DNA from: JAJDAT01 sp964570665
Lineage (GTDB): Bacteria > Nitrospinota > Nitrospinia > Nitrospinales > JAJDAT01
Length of the DNA stretch: 64,000 nt
Assembly (NCBI GenBank): GCA_964570665.1
Contig: CAZMZH010000002.1
Span: 310,001 to 374,000, forward strand
Reading direction: 5' to 3'
Below the pieces are notes generated by a model. The model had not been told where the DNA came from. It did not search any database and saw nothing but the letters and a program-made list of their open reading frames with translations. The position numbers and the translations under genes were made by a program. Of the stretch, positions 9,055 to 16,840 are shown in pieces. The number at the start of each line of letters is the position of its first letter. Positions within the stretch are counted from its first letter, which is position 1.

Positions 9055-9647
9055 TGTTTCGAAATTTTCTTTTTTTATTCTCTTTTTTCTTTTTTTATTT
9101 TACGCCGTTTAGTTCTTATGATTGCAAATGGATGAATTGGAATATAGGTCAAAAAATTGCTTTTGCGCAAATGGCCGATAAAAAAGAGCTCAAAAACGAC
9201 GCAAAAGATCCAGGTTTATCGCGCAAACCGCAAAACGTTAATGTGGAAACTCTTCGCCTTATCGAGCGAATCGAAACAAAAACTAAAGAATTAAAGAAAC
9301 GAGAAGAAGCTGTGAAGTTAAAGGAACAACAGCTTAAAGACCTTGAGAAAAAGGTAAAAAAAGATTTAAAGAAAATTGAGGACGCAATAAATCAAGGCCA
9401 AGTTCTGTTAGGAATTTCAGACGATTTAAATCAAGAAAACTTGGATCTTTTGGTAAATATTTATTCTTCCATGCGTCCCGAAGATGCCGCTCCTTTAATT
9501 GGAGCTTTGGATGAGCGTATTGGAATTCCAATAATTTCTCGTATGAAGAGTAAAATAGCGGCTCAGATTTTAAGTCAAATGGATCCTAAAGCCGTAAAAG
9601 TGATTAGTGAAAAACTAGTAAATCCCGCGAAGTATAAAGAAAGATAG
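9054..9647 (+). CDS. MotE-like flagellar periplasmic protein
   Basis: 197 residues. An N-terminal hydrophobic segment (about 3-20, very Phe-rich) acts as signal or membrane anchor. A coiled coil follows (about 60-125), then a C-terminal MgtE-N/MotE-type domain with the pattern SMRPEDAAPLIGALDE ... AAQILSQMDPKAV. MotE proteins found after fliJ are periplasmic partners of the stator or rod (the MotC chaperone in some bacteria). The gene overlaps fliJ by one base and ends the operon; a convergent gene begins seven bases on. The assignment to MotE rests on domain pattern and context. Confidence 0.78.
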   Translation: MFRNFLFLFSFFFFYFTPFSSYDCKWMNWNIGQKIAFAQMADKKELKNDAKDPGLSRKPQNVNVETLRLIERIETKTKELKKREEAVKLKEQQLKDLEKKVKKDLKKIEDAINQGQVLLGISDDLNQENLDLLVNIYSSMRPEDAAPLIGALDERIGIPIISRMKSKIAAQILSQMDPKAVKVISEKLVNPAKYKER

Positions 9648-9654
9648 ACTTGCA

Positions 9655-10329
9655 TTAATTATTTTCCGAAGCGGGGAAATGTTTCTGTATTTTTTTTTCA
9701 GAAACTTCCGGATTATACATTCCCACCGAAACAATCATTTTTAACCCTTGGTCAACAGGAAAGTCTAAAGGAATAACCTTTTCTTTAGGCAAGATTACCG
9801 TAAAGCCGGTGGTAGGGTTTGGAGTGGTTGGAACAAAAATATTTACGAAGCCTTTTCCTAATTTATCTTCCACTTCTCCAAATGCGTCGCAACATATTAT
9901 TCCAAGGCTTTGCAATCCCTCTCTTGGATAATCCAGGACGACAGCTTTTTGGAATTTTGGAGTTCCTGTTTCCGAAACAGTTGTCATTAACTTTTTTATG
10001 GTCGCATAAATTGAGCGTACAAACGGAATTCTTTGAACAATAATATCGCCAAAGCCGACAACTTTTTTGCCGTACCAATTAGTCGCAAAAAGACCCGCTA
10101 AAATTATTAAAATAAACAGAATGAAAAAACCAGTTCCAGGGATATATATGTTATCCGATATATGGATGCCTGTCTTGTGTAATAGATTGTTTATAAATGG
10201 GACCAACGATTCGTCTAAGCTAGAATTCACGAATGAAAACAGAAAGTAAGTCAGGCCGGTTGGAATTACTACAAGAAGCCCTGCAATGATATTTTTTTTG
10301 ATTTTGGTTTTAATAGAAGTCTGAGGCAT
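9655..10329 (-). CDS. DUF502-family inner-membrane protein
   Basis: 224 residues. N-terminal KKNIIAGLLVVIPTGLTYFLF is the recognisable start of DUF502 proteins: two membrane segments (about 13-35 and 58-82), then a soluble part with IPFVRSIYATIKKLM and the VNIFVPTTPNPTTGF motif. Function in bacteria is not established; plant relatives (COV/LCV) act in vascular development and membrane trafficking. It converges on the flagellar operon. Its start lies about 120 bases from the end of the MshN-like gene on the same strand, so it may be read with the pilus genes or alone. Confidence 0.8.
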   Translation of the reverse strand: MPQTSIKTKIKKNIIAGLLVVIPTGLTYFLFSFVNSSLDESLVPFINNLLHKTGIHISDNIYIPGTGFFILFILIILAGLFATNWYGKKVVGFGDIIVQRIPFVRSIYATIKKLMTTVSETGTPKFQKAVVLDYPREGLQSLGIICCDAFGEVEDKLGKGFVNIFVPTTPNPTTGFTVILPKEKVIPLDFPVDQGLKMIVSVGMYNPEVSEKKIQKHFPASENN

Positions 10330-10448
10330 GGAAACGCCCTAGGAGATAAAAATTATTTTGACTTCATTCTAAGCTTTTTAAATTACTTAAACAAGGGAAG
10401 GAGAAAACTCAAAAAATAATAAGAACCATAGCCAAAAAATAGAAGGGA

Positions 10449-11885
10449 CTAGCCTACTAAAGATTCTAGATGATTTTTTACTCGTGTTACCAATTGAGGA
10501 TGACGGTCGCCCCCAAGCTTAATAAATCTTCGGTAGAAATAAATAGCCGAAGTCATATTACCCATTTCTTCGTAAAGCAAACCTAAGTTGTAATTTGTAC
10601 CTGGATGGTCTGGATCGATTTTAAACGCTTTATTGTATACAGATTGTGCTTTTTCTAACCAGTTTTGTTTTTTATAGATTATACCTAAATTATTGTAGGT
10701 TTCGAGGTTATCGGGTTCTGCCTGAATTGCTTTTTTGTAATTGGAAATGGCTCCCTTGATATTTCCTTTTTTATAATACACGACCCCAATATTGTTATAT
10801 GCTTTAGAGAAATTGGGATCTATGTATAGGGCGCGCATAAATTGCTCAAGCGAAGCGTCATACATCCTTAACTTTTTATAAATTAACCCGATATTGTTGT
10901 AGATTTCTGGGTTCCTAGGGTCTAATTCGGCGGCTTTTTGATAGTTGATTAAAGCTTCTTGATGATCGCCCGCTTCTTGGTGGAAAGTTCCCATGTTGAA
11001 ATAGTAATTTGAATCCTTAAATATTTCAGGAGTTGCAGTTTTAGGGAGTGGAGGGGATTCTAAGCTCTTGATGGGCATCATTTCATCGGGAGAAAAATTT
11101 GCCATTTCTAACTTTTCGCCATCATCTCCCGAAATTTGCTCTAAAAATTCCTTTGGACTTAAGATAACAACATGTTTAACTTTTCCGCTTGAAATTTGAT
11201 CTCTAACCGAGTTTGACCTTGAGCTGGAGACTGTTCGATTTCTCCGATTTTTTTTTGCCGTTTTCTTAGGACCTCTTCTTATCCTAATTTCTAACGGAGG
11301 AGACTCGTTTACCGGAACAACTTTTGATCCTTCATTTTGTGGCTGGGGTATTTCATCCTCAGGTATTTCGGTTTCAATTTCTTCAATAGGAATCTGTGGT
11401 TCCTGAGCCATCGTTTGTGTTGAAGGTTCTAAGTTTTCGGTTTTGCTTTCAACGTTTTGCGAATTTGAAACAGGTTTGTTTGCTTGATCATTCGCAGGTT
11501 GTGGGGGAACGAAAGGTTCTAAAGTTTCAGTTGCTTTGGAATTCGCCGGCGCCGTTGTAGGTTGTGGGGTTAATTTTGGTTCTTGTGGCTGTGCCGGAAT
11601 TTTCGCTGTTTGGATGGGAGGTGACTTTTTCTTTTTTAAGCCCAGGTCTTCCAATATTGGTAATTCGGTAACTTTGGTGTTTTTATCAAAAGCTCCTGAG
11701 AAAACCAAATATGAAAATATAATGCCTAAAACTCCGATAGCTACCGCTTGTCCCAGAACTTTTTTGTCGGGAATTTTTCCAGAAATCTTGCTTTTTGAGC
11801 CTATTAAATTGAATTGTGGTACTTTTGGCCCTAGAGATTCTTTAGCTTTTAACGCTTTTTTAAGACTATCGGCTATTAAACTCAT
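10449..11885 (-). CDS. mshN: MshN-like TPR protein, membrane anchored
   Basis: 478 residues. One membrane segment near 46-64 (GQAVAIGVLGIIFSYLVF) follows a short cytoplasmic N-terminus. Then comes a long Pro/Gln/Glu-rich periplasmic linker (about 75-270) and at least four clean TPRs (about 295-460; repeated pattern NPEIYNNIGLIYKKLRMYDASLEQF). In MSHA loci a TPR protein of this architecture (MshN) follows the ExeA-like ATPase MshM, as here, with nine bases between them. It probably helps assemble the secretin or the pilus machinery. The symbol is assigned by architecture and gene order. Confidence 0.75.
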   Translation of the reverse strand: MSLIADSLKKALKAKESLGPKVPQFNLIGSKSKISGKIPDKKVLGQAVAIGVLGIIFSYLVFSGAFDKNTKVTELPILEDLGLKKKKSPPIQTAKIPAQPQEPKLTPQPTTAPANSKATETLEPFVPPQPANDQANKPVSNSQNVESKTENLEPSTQTMAQEPQIPIEEIETEIPEDEIPQPQNEGSKVVPVNESPPLEIRIRRGPKKTAKKNRRNRTVSSSRSNSVRDQISSGKVKHVVILSPKEFLEQISGDDGEKLEMANFSPDEMMPIKSLESPPLPKTATPEIFKDSNYYFNMGTFHQEAGDHQEALINYQKAAELDPRNPEIYNNIGLIYKKLRMYDASLEQFMRALYIDPNFSKAYNNIGVVYYKKGNIKGAISNYKKAIQAEPDNLETYNNLGIIYKKQNWLEKAQSVYNKAFKIDPDHPGTNYNLGLLYEEMGNMTSAIYFYRRFIKLGGDRHPQLVTRVKNHLESLVG

Positions 11886-11894
11886 GGCGGTCTC

Positions 11895-13349
11895 CTAACC
11901 GGATTTAGAAAGCGAAAGCAATAAAGGTTCCCGACCAGAAGTTTTTAAACGCTTTAGGCTGGATTTTGCTTCAGTTATTGCCTCAAATGGACCTACATAG
12001 ACTACATGCCAGATTTGCCCTGACGAGTTGATTTTTTTCCAATAGGTTTTAAATCCCTCAGCTTTCAATATCCTTGCATTGTCTTCGGCGGTTTTTTGAT
12101 TGCTAAAAGCGTAAACCTGTATTCTATAATCCCCTTTACCTCTTGGTTCCATGGAATCGAGAGGCGAATTGTTTGAAGGAACCACGGGTTTTAAATTATC
12201 ATTAGTTTGAATGAAATCTTTTTTGATTTCATCAATATTTTGAGATTTTTCGAGGTTTTGAGCGTTTACTTGAGAGGGAACGTTTTGTGATAAATCTTTT
12301 CTCGAACTTGCATTGCCATCGTTTGATTGGTTTGAAAAAAAGAAAATTAATCCCGCGACAAAAAATAGAATAGAAAACGCTAAACTTATATTTTCTTTAA
12401 ATATATCCTTCCAAGAACGCTCGATTGAATCGCCGCCAGAAAGGCTTTTTATTCCTTGTTTTACATGACTGGTTTCAATGGAATCAGTTTGCGCATTAAA
12501 AGCCGAAAGAAGAGCTCGATCGCTTACCAGATTGATGAGCCTAGGATAACCTTTTGAATAGTTATAGATTGTTTTTAAGGCCGAAGAATTAAAACGAATG
12601 CGGGAAATGGTCCCAGCAATCATCACTCGATGATTTACATAATTATAGGTTTCTTCTCGAGTCAATGGAGGAATTTGATAGCGGATAGAAATTCTTTGGT
12701 TCAATTGTTTTAATTCGGGACGATTCAATTTTTCCGTTAATTCCAGTTGTCCGACGAAAATGATTTGTAGTAATTTTTCTTTTTCAGTTTCAAGGTTGGA
12801 TAAAATCCGGACTTGTTCCATCACGTCCAAAGAAAGGTTTTGAGCCTCGTCGATTATCAAAACGGTCGATTTATTTTCTTCATGTTGTCTCAATAAAAAA
12901 GCGTTTAGAACGTCTATTAATTCTTTTTTAGAAAGACAATCTATTAAAGATTTTTCTTCAAGAGATTTTAAGTTATTCCCACCCACTGCGTTGGGCGCCA
13001 TTTGCCCAGGGTCTCCAGGGATAACGTCGACAGGAGTGTGCGCTAAATACAAGCTAGGATCTATTCTTAGGTCGTATAGACAGGTGCGAAGTAAATCGAT
13101 ATCCGAAAGCATTGGATTTAAAATGAGAGCGACTTGAACGGTATTATCTAGACGGTCAAGTAAGCAACGGCACAAAGTCGTTTTACCGGTTCCTACATCG
13201 CCCACAATGGTCATGAAACCTTCTTTTTGTTTTATGCCATATGACATATGATCCAAAGCTCCTTGATGTTGTTTACTTAGATATAGAAACTTTGGGTCTG
13301 GCGTTAAACTAAAGGGTTTTTCTTTTAAACCATAAAAGCTTTCGTACAT
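11895..13349 (-). CDS. mshM: MshM/ExeA-like AAA ATPase with SPOR domain
   Basis: 484 residues. N-terminal MYESFYGLKEKPFSLTPDP is the hallmark of ExeA/GspA-type ATPases. Walker A GDVGTGKTT lies at 50-58, and Walker B STVLIIDEAQNLS follows an inserted acidic/Gly-rich stretch (about 100-140) that most relatives lack. After the AAA part comes one membrane segment (about 305-325) and a C-terminal peptidoglycan-binding SPOR domain (from about 400, DYRIQVYAFSNQKTAEDNARIL). The family remodels peptidoglycan or positions the secretin. Neighbours are the secretin upstream and the TPR protein downstream, matching mshL-M-N order. Confidence 0.87.
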   Translation of the reverse strand: MYESFYGLKEKPFSLTPDPKFLYLSKQHQGALDHMSYGIKQKEGFMTIVGDVGTGKTTLCRCLLDRLDNTVQVALILNPMLSDIDLLRTCLYDLRIDPSLYLAHTPVDVIPGDPGQMAPNAVGGNNLKSLEEKSLIDCLSKKELIDVLNAFLLRQHEENKSTVLIIDEAQNLSLDVMEQVRILSNLETEKEKLLQIIFVGQLELTEKLNRPELKQLNQRISIRYQIPPLTREETYNYVNHRVMIAGTISRIRFNSSALKTIYNYSKGYPRLINLVSDRALLSAFNAQTDSIETSHVKQGIKSLSGGDSIERSWKDIFKENISLAFSILFFVAGLIFFFSNQSNDGNASSRKDLSQNVPSQVNAQNLEKSQNIDEIKKDFIQTNDNLKPVVPSNNSPLDSMEPRGKGDYRIQVYAFSNQKTAEDNARILKAEGFKTYWKKINSSGQIWHVVYVGPFEAITEAKSSLKRLKTSGREPLLLSLSKSG

Positions 13350-13387
13350 AGGTAACCAAAAAAAGTGTAAAAAAAATATTAAAGGTC

Positions 13388-13409
13388 AAAAAGGCGTTTT
13401 GGGCCTTTT
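13388..13409 (-). terminator. Possible intrinsic terminator between mshL and mshM
   Basis: Read on the minus strand, AAAAGGC and GCCTTTTT form a 7-bp stem with a 7-base loop, ending in a run of Ts. It lies just after the secretin stop and before the ATPase gene. The stem is AU-rich and short, so it may be a partial terminator that lowers downstream expression rather than ending the operon. Confidence 0.4.
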
Positions 13410-13415
13410 ATAGAT

Positions 13416-15431
13416 TCAATTAAACTTGACTCCCATTTTTTTTGCATTCAGGGATTCGGCAAGGACTCGTTCGTCGATTTTTTTCCCGGCTAAAACTTCA
13501 GGAGTTAACAAAATTACTAATTCGGTTTTTTCGGTGGTTTCTAATTCTCGTTGAAATAAGCGTCCAAAAATTGGTAGATCTTCCAAAAGAGGCACCCCAT
13601 TTGTTCCCGTAGTTTTCCGATCTTGCATCAAGCCACCGATAATGATTGTTTGGCCATTTTGGGATAATACGACGTTGTTAGCTTCTCGAACATTTAGAAT
13701 AGGAACGCGGTTAATTCCATCTGGAGAAACAGCCGTTCCAGTACGTTCTGAAATACTGGTGTTAATACTCATCATGACTTGTCCATTGATATTTATTTGT
13801 GGCAACACGTCTAAAATGATACCCACCGTTACGGTGGCAGGTTGAAAAGTTGTTGAAGATGCGGTTGTAGTTGTCGCTGGAGTTACTTCTGGAACGAAGA
13901 AAACATCTTCAGTGCCAACTTTAATTACGGCGCGTTGATTATTTAGCGTTGCAATCTTGGGGCTTGAAAGCACGGATACAGAGCCTTGATTCTGTAATGC
14001 TTCCACAACTAAATTCAATTTAGCATTGCTAATTCCGTAAGTTAAGTTAGAAGTCCCTTGTATTAACGATGTAGCTGGATTAGAAGCTAATCCATCATGG
14101 ATGATACTTATGGGAGTTACAGTACTCCAATCAATACCTAACCGGTATTCATCGTTAAGATTGACTTCCAAAATTTGCGCCTGAATATAAACTTGACGTT
14201 GGGTCGAACCTTCGACGGCTTCTAAATATTCTGCGACTTTAAGTAATTGTTCGGGGAAGTCCTTTACTATTATTAATCCCGCTTGTTTATTGATAGAAAC
14301 AAAACCATTTTCCGTTGATCCATCGGCCCCACCAGCATCTTCCTCAGCTTCGGCGTCGCCCGGAGCTGCGGCAGGGGTTGCGGCTCCGCCACCTAATGCC
14401 CCTAGAGCTGCGCTGAGAGGACTTCCGCCAGCGTCTGGGGAGGCTCCTGCAGCTGGAACTGCGGCAGATGCATCGGCGCCAGTTTCTCCAACTCCGTCAA
14501 TACTAGCTCCTGGGCTAAGAAATTGTCTCAAACCGGTTGTGATTTCGTTCCATAAATCGGTTTCTTCCGAAGAAAGTAAACTACTCGTTGTTCGAGCGTT
14601 TCCTGAACCGCTTGAACTTCCTGAAATTCCAGCTCCAGAAATTTGAGAGCCACTGGAAGATTGAAGGTTACTGCTACCTTGCCGACGCGAAATAATATAA
14701 TTCAAATGGAATATTCGAGTTTCCATTTTATCGGCAGTTACCCGAATATAGTCTTTTTCAATTGTGTACTTTAGTTTTAATGGAGTTAATAAAGCTTCTA
14801 ATACCTCAGTAAGCGGGACATCTTTTAAATCCATAGAAGCTTTTTGATTAATGGTTGGATCAATTAAAATATTTTGATCAATTTCCTTTGAGATCGAAAA
14901 AAGGATTGTCTTTATATCGACATCTTTTGCAGAGATACTAAACTTTGGTCCTCTTTCTCTGAGTTTTCTCGTTTCGGTATCGCTTTGGGTTAAAAGAATT
15001 TCTAGGGGATCTTCTTCAGATTGCGATTTTTTATTTGATTTATCTCCCCTAAAGCCTTTGCCAGTCATGGGTTCTAATTCGTCGTCTAAACTAGCTTCAG
15101 GGTATAAAAACGATTGCTGGGTTTCGACTAAACTTCTAAGAGGAGATCTCCGTTTTTTCTTTTTGCCGCTGCTTTTTTTATACGTTTTAGATACTTTGGT
15201 ATTTTCAAAATCTTCATCCCAGTCTTCGTTAGATTCTGATTCTTCTGTTTTATCAGCTTTTACGGAAAGAGCGGCCTCTTGCGAGTTTGGCTGTTTTTCG
15301 TTCTCCTTGTAGGCAATTTTGTTTGATATACAGGCTGAAAGGAAAAAAATTACTAAGAAAAGTAATGAGTTTATTTTGTGAGTTGGATATTTTAATAACC
15401 CATTAATTTTACGAACAAGGCAGGAGGGCAT
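13416..15431 (-). CDS. mshL: MshL/PilQ-type secretin lipoprotein
   Basis: 671 residues. Outer-membrane secretin forming the pore for the pilus. Seen: signal peptide with lipobox (FFLSAC, Cys near 34), a charged Lys/Ser/Glu-rich linker, an STN/N0 domain (about 160-235, KDVDIKTILFSISKEIDQN), a low-complexity stretch, an N1/NolW-type domain (FVSINKQAGLIIVKDFPEQLLKVAEYL, shown in part), then the secretin core ending GGLMQDRKTTGTNGVPLLEDLPIFGRLF. Between N0 and N1 sits an Ala/Gly/Pro-rich insert of roughly 65 residues (minus-strand coordinates about 14305-14510), richer in GC than its surroundings. The start ATG has no clear ribosome-binding site. Confidence 0.9.
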   Translation of the reverse strand: MPSCLVRKINGLLKYPTHKINSLLFLVIFFLSACISNKIAYKENEKQPNSQEAALSVKADKTEESESNEDWDEDFENTKVSKTYKKSSGKKKKRRSPLRSLVETQQSFLYPEASLDDELEPMTGKGFRGDKSNKKSQSEEDPLEILLTQSDTETRKLRERGPKFSISAKDVDIKTILFSISKEIDQNILIDPTINQKASMDLKDVPLTEVLEALLTPLKLKYTIEKDYIRVTADKMETRIFHLNYIISRRQGSSNLQSSSGSQISGAGISGSSSGSGNARTTSSLLSSEETDLWNEITTGLRQFLSPGASIDGVGETGADASAAVPAAGASPDAGGSPLSAALGALGGGAATPAAAPGDAEAEEDAGGADGSTENGFVSINKQAGLIIVKDFPEQLLKVAEYLEAVEGSTQRQVYIQAQILEVNLNDEYRLGIDWSTVTPISIIHDGLASNPATSLIQGTSNLTYGISNAKLNLVVEALQNQGSVSVLSSPKIATLNNQRAVIKVGTEDVFFVPEVTPATTTTASSTTFQPATVTVGIILDVLPQININGQVMMSINTSISERTGTAVSPDGINRVPILNVREANNVVLSQNGQTIIIGGLMQDRKTTGTNGVPLLEDLPIFGRLFQRELETTEKTELVILLTPEVLAGKKIDERVLAESLNAKKMGVKFN

Positions 15432-15746
15432 TTATCGGTTTTATTTTAGGTTAATTAAATTTACATGTAATTACATAAAATTATACCAAATAATAATACA
15501 TTAATTTTGTCAAATAGTCTAAAAAAAATTGATTTTATTGAAGTTATTAAGTTTTTGAGTGGATTTGGAGATTTGATGAAAAAGAGCTGTTTTAGGTGAA
15601 AATTACGGAAAGGGTGGTTATTGAATAATAGAAATATTTATAAAGATGAAACAAGTAATTAATTTTTTTGAATTTATTGAATATTTTTTGATGTATCAGG
15701 GGATTAGAGAAGCCTGGCGGAGTTTATTTCAAGGGTTAGGATATTT
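15432..15746. other. AT-rich intergenic stretch, no gene seen
   Basis: 315 bases between the PilP-like gene and the secretin, both on the minus strand. A plus-strand open frame running from 15646 into the PilP-like gene is antisense and has no independent support. No terminator with a strong stem or clear promoter was recognised; a promoter for the secretin could be here. Confidence 0.5.
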
Positions 15747-16259
15747 TCAATTTTGTTCTCTATTAACCTTAATTCTAAAAAAATTATTTTTTAAAGTTAA
15801 CGTAATACGTTCCGCGTCGTTTTCAAGTATTACTCGATCATTTGAAATTGCGACCACTTTTTTGCCAAAGGCAATATCTCCAACCTCAAAATTAAAGTTG
15901 TTAATAGTGGCGATTCGATTTTTTTTGGTAATTGTAACGGCCTGTAAACTGGGTTCCCCTTCAGGTTCTTCGGGTTTTGCTTCATTTACTAGTTCAGATT
16001 TTAAATAAACGCCCTCAGGTAATAAAAAAGGATTTCGTACTTCTTCCTCTTCAACTTGAATAGGGGGTTGTGGCGACATTGAAAAATTATCTTGAGGCTT
16101 GGTTTGTATGGAAAGTGGATTCTCTGCAGGAGGTGGGAGTTTGCCTGTTTTGGATAAAGGTGGTTGGTTATTTGTTTGTTGAGAAAACGATGGAGAGGAG
16201 AAAACCAAAAAAGAGATAAATAAAAAAACCAAAAATAAAATTGAGCGTGATGAGATCAT
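15747..16259 (-). CDS. PilP/MshK-like pilus assembly protein
   Basis: 170 residues. An N-terminal signal or membrane segment (about 4-24, SILFLVFLFISFLVFSSPSF) leads to a Pro/Gln-rich linker and a GspC/PilP-type HR domain beginning RNPFLLPEG and continuing VTITKKNRIATINNFNFEVGD. That domain docks on secretin N-domains in the periplasm, which fits the secretin gene immediately downstream. It starts inside the stop of the pilO-like gene (ATGA). In MSHA nomenclature this is the mshK position. Confidence 0.8.
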   Translation of the reverse strand: MISSRSILFLVFLFISFLVFSSPSFSQQTNNQPPLSKTGKLPPPAENPLSIQTKPQDNFSMSPQPPIQVEEEEVRNPFLLPEGVYLKSELVNEAKPEEPEGEPSLQAVTITKKNRIATINNFNFEVGDIAFGKKVVAISNDRVILENDAERITLTLKNNFFRIKVNREQN

Positions 16260-16840
16260 ACAAGTGCGTATAATTTTAGGGTTAGCTTTGTTTGAATATT
16301 TGGTAAAAACTCATCTTTTCTTTTGACTTCTATTGTGTCTAAAAAAATAATTGCGGGAATTTTCTCTAAACCTTCAATAAAACTAGCAATAGCTTTATAG
16401 TCGCTGTGAATCACCATTGTCACAGTCACTTCTTTATACCTCAATTTTCCTTTTTTTATTTCTTCGTCGGTGGTTTTAGTCGATTTTAGTATCGCTTTAC
16501 TTTTTTCGGCTTCTGCGTTCATGGCATTTAATATTTCGAGATAACTTCCTCTCATTCTACTTTTGGCAAATTTTATATCTTTTTTAAGTTGAGCGTTTTT
16601 TTCATTTAATTTGGCGATCTTTTTTTCAATGTTTTTTACCTTAGCGCCCGCAGGAATTGTTTTCGCCAGGGAATTTAGCGCAATATTAGTTTTATTTATT
16701 TGACCGGTAATCTTTTTAAGTTTTTTCTCTCGGACTTCATATTCCAGTTTAAAAAAACCTAGACCGACTATAACCAATGTCATTACAACCAATATGACTT
16801 TTTCCCTTGGGGTAAGTTTTTTTAAATCAAGTTTATTCAT
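16256..16840 (-). CDS. PilO/MshJ-like inner-membrane alignment protein
   Basis: 194 residues: short cytoplasmic N-terminus (LKKLTPREKV), one membrane segment (about 14-32), a coiled coil (33-100) and a C-terminal ferredoxin-like PilO domain (ending LPNIQTKLTLKLYALV). PilO pairs with PilN and links the inner-membrane platform to PilP and the secretin. The gene overlaps both neighbours by four bases, indicating coupled translation with the PilM-PilN fusion upstream and the PilP-like gene downstream. Confidence 0.85.
   Translation of the reverse strand: MNKLDLKKLTPREKVILVVMTLVIVGLGFFKLEYEVREKKLKKITGQINKTNIALNSLAKTIPAGAKVKNIEKKIAKLNEKNAQLKKDIKFAKSRMRGSYLEILNAMNAEAEKSKAILKSTKTTDEEIKKGKLRYKEVTVTMVIHSDYKAIASFIEGLEKIPAIIFLDTIEVKRKDEFLPNIQTKLTLKLYALV

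Noticed and set aside
14290..14646. Plus-strand 118-codon frame opposite the secretin
   Set aside because: Antisense to the Ala/Gly/Pro-rich insert; its Ala/Pro composition is a by-product of that GC-rich stretch.
15646..16008. Plus-strand 120-codon frame across the PilP-like gene
   Set aside because: Runs antisense through a well-supported gene; no ribosome-binding site or family features.
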